A stretch of DNA of 64,000 bases from Arthrobacter dokdonellae (GTDB taxonomy: Bacteria; Actinomycetota; Actinomycetes; Actinomycetales; Micrococcaceae), in contig NZ_CP029642.1 in assembly GCF_003268655.1 (NCBI RefSeq), positions 4,030,001 through 4,094,000 of the forward strand, written 5' to 3'. The stretch's first letter is position 1; the number at the start of each line of letters is the position of its first letter. The position numbers and the translations under genes were made by a program. Under the pieces are notes generated by a model, which worked only from the letters and a program-made list of their open reading frames with translations, was not told where the DNA came from and did not search any database. Positions 51,603 through 60,117 of this stretch are shown one piece after another.

Positions 51603-52220
51603 TTACGCTGCAGCACCCGGAAGCGGCGGGCCCCGGTGGTGGCGGACCGGCAGGGGGACGTCCAGCGCGGTCAGGGCCGGCAGCCAAGGTTCCGGCGCGG
51701 CGTCGATGCGCGACGGGGCGGCAATCGGGACAATGGCCAGTCCCATGACGGCGGCGATTTCCAGGCGCAGCACATGGAGCAGGCGCACCGCACTGGATTC
51801 GCCGTAGCGCAGGAACCCAATGGTCAGGCCTGCTGCGGCGGCGTGGCTGAACCACATGCCGGCGTCATGGCCGGCCATGCGACCCATGGTAGCGAGGGCG
51901 GGGGAGGCGCCCGCCATGTCCATCCCGGCATGCTGCCCCACGCCCAGGGCCGATGCACGCACCGAGCTAGAAGCGGAGGTGGTGCTGAAGAGCAGATGGA
52001 ACAGCCCTTCACTGACCACGACCGCGGCCACCAGGTGTTTGAAGGAAAGCACACGCCCGGCCAGCGCAACGCACACGAGGGCGGAGATGGCCAGGGAAAG
52101 GAGCACCAGCAGCGGGTGCGGGACGTCGCCGCCACCCAGAACGTGGGAGAATGCGGCAGCCGAGGTGGCAAAGGCCGCAGCGGTCCAGCCGCGGGCCAGG
52201 CGTGCGCCACGATCAGTCAT
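51603..52220 (-). CDS. Copper-associated membrane protein, probable YcnI partner
   Basis: 205 residues from the ATG at 52220. About five hydrophobic segments; a loop with His and Met (QHAGMDMAGAS, GRMAGHDAGMWFSHAAAA) points to metal handling. It has the size and look of the small membrane proteins encoded next to ycnI in Arthrobacter. It lies upstream of ycnI on the same strand with a 161-base gap. The function is inferred; no catalytic motif is seen. Confidence 0.65.
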   Translation of the reverse strand: MTDRGARLARGWTAAAFATSAAAFSHVLGGGDVPHPLLVLLSLAISALVCVALAGRVLSFKHLVAAVVVSEGLFHLLFSTTSASSSVRASALGVGQHAGMDMAGASPALATMGRMAGHDAGMWFSHAAAAGLTIGFLRYGESSAVRLLHVLRLEIAAVMGLAIVPIAAPSRIDAAPEPWLPALTALDVPLPVRHHRGPPLPGAAA

Positions 52221-52255
52221 TGATTCTCCCTGCCCCTTCGTGGGCGCATCCATAG

Positions 52256-52486
52256 TCAGATCCGATCATAAGCGTTCCACGACGGGCCCGATGGCATGTG
52301 ACGCAACATCGGATCGCCCTGATAGTCGGCTTTGCCTTCGGCGTGGCAGTTCTGGACGTAGTCGCAGATTTCAGAGTCTTGGGTTATCAAGCAGCGCCCG
52401 GCCGGTGCCTCCGCGCAAGCGCGGAATTCTGCCACGGAAAACCAGGACTGCGACCACGTCACTGGCGACCGGCCCACGGCTCGCAC
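52256..52486 (-). CDS. Small hypothetical ORF with clustered cysteines
   Basis: 76 codons on the minus strand; three Cys in CLITQDSEICDYVQNCH. It overlaps no other gene and lies between the copper genes and the relaxase relic. No family is recognised and it may not be coding. Confidence 0.25.
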   Translation of the reverse strand: MRAVGRSPVTWSQSWFSVAEFRACAEAPAGRCLITQDSEICDYVQNCHAEGKADYQGDPMLRHMPSGPSWNAYDRI

Positions 52487-52591
52487 AAATAGTTCACGAA
52501 ACGGTGCAGTCGAATCGACGCCCCCGAATCGAGTTTAGAGATGAGAATACCTCCATGACCGTGCACCGCATCGGCTACGTCGAGCGACCTT

Positions 52592-53656
52592 GCCGCCAGG
52601 TGGAGGCTCCGCGCCCAACAGCTTGGCTTCGAACCGGCCACGGTCATCCGCCAGACCATCAACCGCTCCCACGAATGCCCCGTCACCGCCGCCGACCTCA
52701 CCGAGCCATGGGTCGCCGCAGCAGCTGCCGCCGCACGCGAGGAGGTAGCAGGGCGCCGCGCCACCTGGAACCGGCGGAACCTCCTCGCAGGGGCGGAGCG
52801 CGTCTGCGCCGAAATCCGCTGCGCCTCCCCCGCTGACCGCCGCCACATGATCGACGCCGTCGCCACGGCGGCCGAGTCCCAGTGCCTCGCGCTCAATCCC
52901 TACCGCTACACGGTCCCCGTGGACGCCGGCAGCGACGTCGCCTTCGCAGGTCGCGCCGTGTTCGAGTTCCCCGGCGCCCGCCTCTACACGGACGCCGGCA
53001 TCCTCGCGAACGAGCAGTTGGTCATGAACACCAGGAACGACGACGGCGGCCCCGCCGTCGCGCCCCACCTCGCCGACATTTTCCTCGCCAACGCGGGGCA
53101 GGCTCCGGAGCGCCCGGCGCTGGCGCCAGATCAACTCGCCGCGGTGGATGAAGTGCTGTCCAGCGGCAGGTTCCTCGACGCCGTCGTCGGTCCGGCCGGT
53201 TCGGGGAAGACGACCACGATGGCGGCCGTCCGCGACGGGTGGGAACAGGCTTACGGTGCGGGAAGCGTCGTCGGGCTGGCCCCGGCGGCGGCGAGCGCTG
53301 ACGTGCTGGGCCGGAAGCTGGGGCTGGTGGCGGAGAATGTGTCCAAGTGGCTGTTCGAGTCCGTCGGGCGGGGAGCGGCGGGGCGGGCAGAGCGGTTTCG
53401 GGACCTTGAAGCATCCCGTCCGGGTACATTCTGGCAGCGGCTGCGACGGTCGCAGCGGATGGCCGACTTGGCGATGCGGCAGGAGCAGTGGAGTTTTCGG
53501 CGCAACCAGCTGGTGATTGTGGATGAGGCGTCGATGGTGTCCACGGTGCAGCTGGCGGCGCTGGTGCATCAGGCACGTGATGCCGGGGCCAAGATTGTGA
53601 TGGTGGGTGACCCTGCCCAGTTGGATGCGATCGACGCCGGAGGGATCCTGGGGTGG
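52592..53656 (+). pseudogene. MobF/TraA-type relaxase-helicase remnant
   Basis: An open frame without a proper start encodes the helicase part of a conjugative relaxase: RRATWNRRNLLAGAERV, SQCLALNPYRYTVP, Walker A DAVVGPAGSGKTTTMAAV, NQLVIVDEASMVSTVQLAAL (Walker B) and MVGDPAQLDAIDAGG. The N-terminal relaxase domain is missing, and after ILGWL the frame runs directly into an excisionase gene. The piece is therefore truncated on both sides. It shows that a plasmid or conjugative element contributed to this region. Confidence 0.8.
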
Positions 53657-53818
53657 TTGTCCCCACGGGACTTTTGCAACATCCTGCACATCCCGGAACA
53701 GACCTTCTACCAATGGCGGGTCAACCACCAAGGCCCCCGGGCCCACAAAGTCGGCAGGCACGTGCGCATCATTCGCAGCGACTTCGAGACCTGGGTGTCC
53801 GAGCATTTGGAGGCATGA
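53657..53818 (+). CDS. xis: Excisionase (helix-turn-helix Xis)
   Basis: 53 residues if started at the TTG at 53657 (GGAGGG twelve bases upstream). The sequence SPRDFCNILHIPEQTFYQWR and KVGRHVRIIRSDFETWVSEH is the MerR-like excisionase/HTH_17 pattern common before actinobacterial integrases. It shares its frame with the relaxase remnant, giving an apparent fusion, but the join falls where relaxase similarity ends, so separate translation is more likely. The stop overlaps the integrase start (ATGATG). Confidence 0.7.
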   Translation: MSPRDFCNILHIPEQTFYQWRVNHQGPRAHKVGRHVRIIRSDFETWVSEHLEA

Positions 53819-54981
53819 TGCCGCCCCGGCCACCGCTGCCCCTGGGTACATGGGGGAAAGTCAATCGCAAGAAGTATGCGAATGGGCGATGGCGTGCGAC
53901 TGCACGGTTTCGGCACACCGACGGCATAACTCGGACTACCGAAGCATGGGGTAACACGGGAGCCGCTGCCGAACGCGCTTTATTGACGCAGATGAAGGAC
54001 AGCCAAGCCCCATCACAGTCAGAAGTGACGCCGCGAATGCGGCTCTCCGAGTTGGGTTCCCTGTGGTTCGACGAAATCGAAAACAACGGCCGTGCAGGAC
54101 GGCGCACCATCGACGGATATAGGGACACCTACGACCGTGTCATCGCACCTGCACTCGCCGGGCTTCGGCTCAATGAAATCAGCACCGGTCGGTTAGACCG
54201 GTTCCTGAAAGATGTGGCCGCGGACCATCCAGCAACGGCGCGCCATTCAAAGATAGTACTCACTGGAATCTTGGGCCTGGCCGTGCGCCACGATGCATTG
54301 CACAGCAATCCCATTCGTGATGTCGGGGCGATCAAGATCGCCTCAAAAGATGTTCGGGCGTTGTCTACCAAGGACGTCAAGAAACTCAGGGTGGCTATTC
54401 GAAAATGGCAGGATGCCCCTGATCATCAAGGCCGGCCTCGGGCATCGGACCTCATCGACGTGCTTGACATCTTCCTGGCGACCGGGGCAAGGATTGGCGA
54501 AGTTCTCGCCATTCGCTGGCAAGATGTTGACTTGGAAGTGTCGCCTCCTACAATCACCGTTTCAGGGACTGTGATCATGGAAAAGGGACGCGGCACCTAC
54601 CGCCAAGACCACCCGAAGACCAAGGCCGGCTTCCGGACAGTCAAGCTCCCACCATTTGCACTGAAAACTCTCCTCCGAAAACAAGCCTCGGAGCATTCCG
54701 GACCGGAGGATATGTTGTTTCCTTCGTCAACCGGGACGGTGCGCAGCCCCCATAATTTTCGCAGGCAGTGGCGGGATGCTCGCTCAGGTTCAGGCTTTGA
54801 ATGGGTCACGCCTCACGTCTTCCGGAAATCCGTCGCAACTCTGATCGACCACGAGTACAGTTCCAAGCAGGCCGCTGCCCAACTTGGCCACTCGGGCACA
54901 GCCATTACCGAAAAGCACTACATCGCCAAAGCTGCCGATTCCCCAGACGTTACCGACGCGCTGGAGCAATTTGGCGAGTAG
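53815..54981 (+). CDS. int: Tyrosine recombinase integrase
   Basis: 388 residues from the ATG at 53815, overlapping xis by four bases; a longer frame from 53653 is spurious. An N-terminal arm-binding domain (KKYANGRWRATARFRHTDGI) is followed by a SAM-like core-binding domain and the catalytic domain. Its Arg lies in ATGARIGEVLAIRW, the His-x-x-Arg in TPHVFRKSVATLI, His in QLGHSG and the nucleophile Tyr in KHYIAKA. It reads toward a tRNA-Ala 3' fragment 240 bases downstream, the usual arrangement at the end of an integrated element. All catalytic residues are present, so it may be active. Confidence 0.9.
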   Translation: MMPPRPPLPLGTWGKVNRKKYANGRWRATARFRHTDGITRTTEAWGNTGAAAERALLTQMKDSQAPSQSEVTPRMRLSELGSLWFDEIENNGRAGRRTIDGYRDTYDRVIAPALAGLRLNEISTGRLDRFLKDVAADHPATARHSKIVLTGILGLAVRHDALHSNPIRDVGAIKIASKDVRALSTKDVKKLRVAIRKWQDAPDHQGRPRASDLIDVLDIFLATGARIGEVLAIRWQDVDLEVSPPTITVSGTVIMEKGRGTYRQDHPKTKAGFRTVKLPPFALKTLLRKQASEHSGPEDMLFPSSTGTVRSPHNFRRQWRDARSGSGFEWVTPHVFRKSVATLIDHEYSSKQAAAQLGHSGTAITEKHYIAKAADSPDVTDALEQFGE

Positions 54982-55179
54982 CCAGCTTCCCATTCCGAAA
55001 TTGTCAGGCCGCGCACACGGGGCGGCCTGACTATTGTTTCGCCTCCCACGCCCCGTTGGCCACTTCTTCAGGCAGTCACACGCGCGCCGAACGAAGCCCA
55101 AGATACTCGACGCATTTGGTTGAATGTTCTTCAAAGCGTGTGGTTTCCGTGTGGTAAGCCCCATTTCAGGCAAACAAAG

Positions 55180-55216
55180 AGCCCTCCGACCTAACGTTTC
55201 CGCAGGTCAGAGGGCT
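55180..55216. terminator. Hairpin terminator next to the tRNA fragment
   Basis: AGCCCTCCGACCT pairs with AGGTCAGAGGGCT (one mismatch pair) around an 11-base loop, with AAA before and TTT after. It can act in both directions and separates the element from the flank. Confidence 0.75.
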
Positions 55217-55221
55217 TTCGG

Positions 55222-55258
55222 GGTGGAGCTAAGGAGATTCGAACTCCTGACCTCCTCT
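55222..55258 (-). other. tRNA-Ala 3' fragment, presumed attachment site (attL/attR)
   Basis: On the minus strand the 37 bases contain a T arm AGGAG-TTCGAAT-CTCCT, variable bases AGGTC and an acceptor end TAGCTCCA followed by CC, as in actinobacterial tRNA-Ala. Upstream of this the anticodon arm is absent, so it is only the 3' end of a tRNA gene. Such fragments are left when an element integrates into a tRNA gene. The intact gene should be at the other end of the element, outside the window. Confidence 0.75.
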
Positions 55259-55571
55259 CAGGGGAGAACACTTTTGGGCAGTTGCGGTTGGCTGCCAATT
55301 CCTTGAGATTCCGCGGATTTTTGGGCATATCGAGGCCAACCGCAGACTGCGATATGTGGTCATTTTCGATCGTTTCCGTGGGGTAAACGTGGGGTGGTTG
55401 GCTTCTGACCCTGATCCGTGAGTTGTCGCTTTTTGAGGCTGAATTTTTGGCGTGGGCGTGGGTGCCGGGGATTTCCGGCCGGAGGGCATGAACGTGGTCC
55501 GGTGGTCGTGCCGGCTGGGCGGAGGTCTTACGCCCCAGGCGGGGAACGTATCAATTCCCCAAACCAAGGAA

Positions 55572-56228
55572 TTACTGAACAGAGACTTTGGCCTTGAGGG
55601 CGTTGATGATTCGTGGAACACTGTTGTGCCAATTGTCCTCCAGCGCCGCAATCGCACCAGGGAGATCTTTGGCCAAGAGCGCCTCGGCAATAGCTTCGTG
55701 TTCGGCCGCTGCACGTTCCATCAGATCGGCGTTTCCAACATACAGGCGCTCGTAGCGCCGCAGGGCTAATTTGTAAGACGCAATGGTCTCGGCCAGGCGT
55801 TTGTTCGGGCTGCCTGACGTGAGCAGCGCATGGAATGCATCATCGTGTTCGTGAATGTCCCCGGCAGAGCCGACGGAGTCGGTGAAAGCGTGAGCTTGTT
55901 CAGCCAATTGCCGCCCGATGCTAGTCAACCGGGGCGCCGGCGTGAGCCGAAGGGCCAATCCTTCCAAGGCCGCAATTATCTGCACAGCTTCCGTAAAGTC
56001 ACTGTCCCCAATGGGGGCCCATCGGAATCCCTTGCCCGAGACCCTGGTGATGACGCCCTGTTGGGAGAGGGAGATGAGCGCCTCCCGCAGCGGCGTTCGG
56101 CTGACGCCAAGTTCTTCGGACAGGGACACCTCGTTGATGTTCTCGCCCATGCGGAATTCACCGGCACCCACGCGATTCATGATTTCAGTTTCAATCTGCT
56201 CACGCAGGGTTTGGCGCTGAATGGACAC
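55572..56228 (-). CDS. GntR-family regulator (FCD type)
   Basis: 218 residues from a GTG at 56228 with an AAGGAGG site; the frame opens at 56297. Winged helix: REQIETEIMNRVGAGEFRMG, LSEELGVSRTPLREALISLS and GVITRVSGKGFRWAP. The FCD domain includes DIHEHDDAFHALLTSGSPNK and AAAEHEAIAEALLAKDLPGA, with the His/Asp pattern that binds a metal and carboxylate ligand. It is divergent from the NAD-kinase-like gene, and the intervening palindromes (56302-56318) are its likely operator. The ligand is presumably a sugar acid or a related intermediate of the locus. Confidence 0.9.
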   Translation of the reverse strand: MSIQRQTLREQIETEIMNRVGAGEFRMGENINEVSLSEELGVSRTPLREALISLSQQGVITRVSGKGFRWAPIGDSDFTEAVQIIAALEGLALRLTPAPRLTSIGRQLAEQAHAFTDSVGSAGDIHEHDDAFHALLTSGSPNKRLAETIASYKLALRRYERLYVGNADLMERAAAEHEAIAEALLAKDLPGAIAALEDNWHNSVPRIINALKAKVSVQ

Positions 56229-56301
56229 TTTGTTCCTCCTTGCACTGCAGTCTAACGACGTGAAGTGATCGAGCGGTAGATCTAGCACTTCATCCATGAT
56301 T

Positions 56302-56318
56302 CAGTATACTGTATACAG
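56302..56318. promoter_or_regulatory. Overlapping palindromes AGTATACT / CTGTATACAG (GntR operator)
   Basis: Two perfect palindromes overlap in CAGTATACTGTATACAG, 19 bases before the start of the NAD-kinase-like gene and 74 bases from the gntR start. The form (TGTATACA core) suits FCD-type GntR regulators. Confidence 0.65.
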
Positions 56319-56336
56319 AAATGGAGGTGTACTTGT

Positions 56337-57527
56337 ATGGATATTGTCAGTGTAGGGCTCATCGTCAATCCGATCGCCGGCCTCGGCGGCCCGTCCGGGC
56401 ACAAAGGCAGTGATGCAGCGGATATCCGCGAGATTGCGCGCAGTTCCGGCTATGCGTTGACCTCCCCTACTCGCGCAAGGCGCGCCATCGCTCAGCTCAC
56501 CACCCTCCTGGAACACACGGGCCGCCGCCTCCACCTGTACACGGGCCCTGGAATGCTGGGCGACGACTCGACCCAAGGACTTTGCACCAAAACGGTGCTG
56601 GGCCTCGGAACGGGCGGCACCGCTGTCGGTGACACCGGCAATGCCAGCGACACCCGACTGCTGGCTCGTCTTTTGGTGGACGTCGGCGTGGACGTGATTC
56701 TCTTTGCCGGCGGGGACGGAACGGCCCGAGACGTTCTCGACGCAGTTGGCGGGACGATCCCCGTCCTCGGAATTCCGACCGGTGTCAAGATTTACTCCGC
56801 AGTATTTGCCCTCACCCCGACAGCCGCCGGGTCGCTGGCCGCTGCGTGGCTGGCGGGAGACGACAGAGCCGTTGCCGACCGCGAGGTTGTGGATATCGAC
56901 GAGGACCTGCTGCGCGCCGGGCTGGCCTCCCCCGCCCTTTACGGAACGCTCAGCGTGCCCGTCGACCCAAGCCGGTTGCAGGCACGAAAGGCGGCCACCC
57001 CGGCGTCGGACGCCAATGCGGTGCGAGCCCTCGCGCGTGCCTTCGTCCGCGGCATGGACCCGGACCGCACCTATATTTTGGGGCCCGGCGGAACCACCAA
57101 CGCCATCGGCGCCGAGCTTGGCTTGGACACGACCCGGCTGGGCGTCGATGTTGTTCGTGACGGAGCGCTGGTAGTTGCAGACGCCGACGCTCACGCACTG
57201 GATTCCATGCTGAACGCCGGTTTCAACAGCAGCTCGGCAACCGTGGTGTTAACTCCTTTGGGCGGTCAGGGATTCGTAGTGGGCCGAGGCAACCAGCAAG
57301 TCACCGCTCGAATACTCTCCCGCGTGCCCCTGCAGATCGTCGCCACGGATGGCAAACTCGCGTCGCTGGCCGGAAGGCCGCTATGGGTGGACTCCGGTGA
57401 CGACGACGTCGACGCCAGGTTAAGCGGCTACGCGAAAGTTTTTACGGGTGCAGGCACCCACACGGTCTACCCGGTACGCCGGGTGATTGAAGAAACCAAA
57501 GGCACCACCACAACCAAGGAGTACTAA
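56337..57527 (+). CDS. ATP-NAD/AcoX kinase-like protein
   Basis: 396 residues; GGAGG ribosome site 14 bases before the ATG. The N-terminus VGLIVNPIAGLGGPSGHKGS and the motif ILFAGGDGTARDVLDAVGG are those of the NAD kinase/diacylglycerol kinase superfamily, in the AcoX-like branch (about 370-400 residues) rather than housekeeping NadK. IPTGVKIYSAVFALTP and ILGPGGTTNAIGAELG also fit that branch. The substrate may be a small polyol or keto compound rather than NAD. It is followed directly by an SDR dehydrogenase gene (stop TAA, then ATG), so the two proteins probably act on the same molecule. Confidence 0.82.
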   Translation: MDIVSVGLIVNPIAGLGGPSGHKGSDAADIREIARSSGYALTSPTRARRAIAQLTTLLEHTGRRLHLYTGPGMLGDDSTQGLCTKTVLGLGTGGTAVGDTGNASDTRLLARLLVDVGVDVILFAGGDGTARDVLDAVGGTIPVLGIPTGVKIYSAVFALTPTAAGSLAAAWLAGDDRAVADREVVDIDEDLLRAGLASPALYGTLSVPVDPSRLQARKAATPASDANAVRALARAFVRGMDPDRTYILGPGGTTNAIGAELGLDTTRLGVDVVRDGALVVADADAHALDSMLNAGFNSSSATVVLTPLGGQGFVVGRGNQQVTARILSRVPLQIVATDGKLASLAGRPLWVDSGDDDVDARLSGYAKVFTGAGTHTVYPVRRVIEETKGTTTTKEY

Positions 57528-58286
57528 ATGCGATTGCAGGACAAAAATGCCATCATCACTGGCGGCGGTTCCGGCATCGGCCGCGCCACGGCGCTGGCGA
57601 TGGCCGCCGAAGGCGCCAATGTGGCCATCTTCGACATCAATGAGGCAGCCGCCAAAGCAGTTGCCGACGAAGCCGCGGCACTGGGCGTGAACGCCATCGG
57701 CGTAGCCGTGAACGTGGCCGACGACGAGCAGGTCCAGGCCGGCGTGGCCCAGGTAGTGGACTCCTTCGGTGGCGTGAACGTGCTGTTCAACAACGCCGGC
57801 ATCATCCGCCGCGCCAACGTACTGGAAACCTCCGTCGAGGACTGGGATCGCGTCATGGCTGTCAACGTCCGTGGACCATTCCTTATGAGCAAGCACGTTG
57901 TGCCCCTGATGCAGGCAGCCGGCGGCGGCTCCATCGTCAACACAGGCTCCGGCTGGGGCCTGAAGGGCGGCGGCAACGCCATCTCCTACTGCACATCCAA
58001 AGCTGCCGTCGTCAACATGACCCGCGCCCTGGCTATCGACCATGGGCCAGACAACATCCGCGTTAACTCGGTCAACCCGGGCGACACCAACACCCCGATG
58101 CTCCGTGAGGAGGCCCGCCAGCTCTCCCAGGAAGAGCAGAGCTTCCTGTCCGAGTCGAACGACCGTCCGCTCAAGCGGATGGGCACGCCGGAGGAAATCG
58201 CGGAGGCCGTCGTCTGGCTGGCCAGCGATGCCAGCTCCTACGTCACCGGGTCTGCCCTGGTGGTCGACGGCGGCGGCATCGCCTAA
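57528..58286 (+). CDS. Short-chain dehydrogenase/reductase
   Basis: 252 residues of a classical SDR: cofactor site ITGGGSGIGRATALAMAAEG, NNAGIIRRANVLE, catalytic Ser in IVNTGSGWG, Tyr-x-x-x-Lys in SYCTSKAA, and the C-terminal GSALVVDGGGIA. The Asp at the end of beta 2 (VAIFDINEAA) indicates NAD(H). It starts directly after the kinase-like gene and is followed by a strong terminator. The substrate is unknown. Confidence 0.93.
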   Translation: MRLQDKNAIITGGGSGIGRATALAMAAEGANVAIFDINEAAAKAVADEAAALGVNAIGVAVNVADDEQVQAGVAQVVDSFGGVNVLFNNAGIIRRANVLETSVEDWDRVMAVNVRGPFLMSKHVVPLMQAAGGGSIVNTGSGWGLKGGGNAISYCTSKAAVVNMTRALAIDHGPDNIRVNSVNPGDTNTPMLREEARQLSQEEQSFLSESNDRPLKRMGTPEEIAEAVVWLASDASSYVTGSALVVDGGGIA

Positions 58287-58299
58287 ATCGCCAAACACA

Positions 58300-58343
58300 G
58301 CAAAGAGGCCCGCCCCGGAGTGATCCGGGGCGGGCCTCTTTGC
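58300..58343. terminator. Perfect 19-bp bidirectional terminator
   Basis: GCAAAGAGGCCCGCCCCGG pairs with its complement at 58325-58343 around an AGTGAT loop, between the convergent SDR and glycosidase genes. Confidence 0.9.
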
Positions 58344-58365
58344 TACAGGTGAATCTTGGAAACGC

Positions 58366-60117
58366 TTAGTTGTCGGCTACCTGGTTGTCGTTCGCCGCCA
58401 GCCAGACGGCCAGGTCCAGGAACAACGCCGCGGACCAGCCAAAACCGGTCGTGGCTCCGGCCGCACGGGCACCCGTCAGCGGGTTCCAGTACTCGTGGAT
58501 TCCACCGCTCTCACGCACCATGCTGACGGTCCGCTCGGCCAGATCCGCGGCTTCGGAATCGAGGCCGCTGCGCAGCAGGCCCTGAATTACCAGCCAGTTC
58601 ACGTTCAGCCATACGGGGCCGCGCCACATCCTGTCGGCGTTGAACTCTGGCGCGCCCAGCGCCACAGTGGGCAGCGGATGGGCCGCGCCCAAGGAATCGG
58701 GCGCACTGAGGGCTTCCCGCAAGGACTCCAGCACGGGACCGGTCAGCCGGCCGGTTAGCAGTGGCATCAAGGCAAACGGGGTGATCGTCTTGCGCGTGCC
58801 GGCCGGGGTCAGCGCCACAAATTGGCCTAGGTCCACGTCGTAGCGCTTGCCAAGCAGCCGTTCCGCAGTGTCCTCGGCCAAGGACCGCTGCGCCGCCGCC
58901 TCCGCGGCATCCTCGCCGTCGTCGGCCAGGTCTGCCATGGCGTCAAGGGACATGACCAGGTAGCTGGGCAGATCGGGTGCGAATACAGGGCCGCCGTCGT
59001 CAAACAACGGCGAGTCGTCCAGACCCGAGGAATAGACATGCTCATAGCCGGGCAGGCCGTCCGGGGAGGGGCGGTCAAACCACCAGCGGTGGAGCCGGTC
59101 CAGCCCGTCCTTGAGCTCCGCCTGAACGGACGTGCCGGCCACTTGGTCGAGGGCGCGGGCCGCCCACGCCGCCAGCGGCGGTTTCGTAATCGGCATGTCG
59201 GCCTCGGTGACCATGGGCGAGTCGGGCCCGTGGATCCGGGCCAAAGCGGCCAGGTCGCCAGGCGGCATGTCTGCCACGCAGGCCAGCGTGCCGCCGTCAT
59301 GGACCACATCCGGCAAGCCTCCATCGGGCGCCTGCTCGGAGAAGAACAGCCGCAGCTGGTCCGCCGCAAGCTCCGGATCGCCGTGGCGTAGACCGAAACT
59401 GATGAAGTAGGAGTCCCACTGCCACACGGCAACATAGCCTTGCTTGGACGGGACCACGGCCTCAATGTCGGGATGCGTCGCCAACCGGACAATGTTGCTG
59501 GCCAGCAGCCACCAGGCGTAGCGGACCATTTCGAGATCCGCGTCCCGGACGGCCGGAAGCCTGCCGAACCACTCCTGCCAGCGGTAGGAGGCGTCCGCGA
59601 GGTACTTCGCATGGCTGCCCGGTTCCGGCGTCTGCCGGACGGTGCCGCCCATCCGCACGCTCACGCTGCCGCTGGCGGGAATCACAATGCTGAGATCATC
59701 CAAGGCGTCGGTCTCTTCCGTACTGCTCCAGCGGATCGGCGTGCGGTCCACCTCGGAGGCGGGCCGGCCGTCGTCGCCGGTCCCAAACGCTTCAAGCAGC
59801 ACGGTGGCGGGCGGCCCGTCGGCCGCGACGCCAACGCTCAAGGTTTCCGCGTCAACGAACGTCAGGGACGCAGCCCCGCGGGCAAAGGTGATTCCTTCAG
59901 GCCCGACGTCGGTGACCGGCAGTTGCTCGCCGTCGGCACCCAGAACGGCGAGCCGGCGCAGGTGCGTGCAACGGTCCGCGTCGCGTTCGTAGACCGCCCC
60001 GGCCACCCGCAGGCCGCCGTCGGGGCGCGCGAAGATGAGCAGCCGCGATCCCCTGTCTGTCAACGGCACGGCGTCGAGGTCGATGAAGGCGCCGGCGCCG
60101 GGCCAGGACCGCATCAT
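58366..60117 (-). CDS. GH63-like glycoside hydrolase
   Basis: 583 residues. An N-terminal beta domain of about 150 residues comes before an (alpha/alpha)6 barrel. Barrel motifs are VAVWQWDSYFISFGLRHGDP, SEQAPDGGLPDVV, YEHVYSSGLDDSPLFDDGGP, FNADRMWRGPVWLNVNWLV and GGIHEYWNPLTGARAAG. This is the pattern of GH63/MGH1 enzymes such as YgjK and mycobacterial glucosylglycerate hydrolase. The Glu of HEYWNP and an Asp of the GLDDSP segment are probable catalytic residues. The start overlaps the permease stop (ATGA), so it belongs to the ABC operon, and no signal peptide is seen; it hydrolyses a small imported glycoside inside the cell. Confidence 0.8.
   Translation of the reverse strand: MMRSWPGAGAFIDLDAVPLTDRGSRLLIFARPDGGLRVAGAVYERDADRCTHLRRLAVLGADGEQLPVTDVGPEGITFARGAASLTFVDAETLSVGVAADGPPATVLLEAFGTGDDGRPASEVDRTPIRWSSTEETDALDDLSIVIPASGSVSVRMGGTVRQTPEPGSHAKYLADASYRWQEWFGRLPAVRDADLEMVRYAWWLLASNIVRLATHPDIEAVVPSKQGYVAVWQWDSYFISFGLRHGDPELAADQLRLFFSEQAPDGGLPDVVHDGGTLACVADMPPGDLAALARIHGPDSPMVTEADMPITKPPLAAWAARALDQVAGTSVQAELKDGLDRLHRWWFDRPSPDGLPGYEHVYSSGLDDSPLFDDGGPVFAPDLPSYLVMSLDAMADLADDGEDAAEAAAQRSLAEDTAERLLGKRYDVDLGQFVALTPAGTRKTITPFALMPLLTGRLTGPVLESLREALSAPDSLGAAHPLPTVALGAPEFNADRMWRGPVWLNVNWLVIQGLLRSGLDSEAADLAERTVSMVRESGGIHEYWNPLTGARAAGATTGFGWSAALFLDLAVWLAANDNQVADN

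Larger units (their letters stand above)
54982..55571. other. Region between the integrase and the GntR gene
   Basis: Holds a terminator hairpin (55180-55216) and the tRNA fragment (55222-55258). Two similar stretches, GTGGTTTCCGTGTGGTAAG near 55139 and GTTTCCGTGGGGTAAACG near 55371, flank them and could be arm sites for the integrase. No gene is seen. Confidence 0.4.

Noticed and set aside
55222..55298. A complete tRNA-Ala gene
   Set aside because: Only the T arm and acceptor 3' strand are present; no D arm or anticodon arm can be folded from the adjacent bases.
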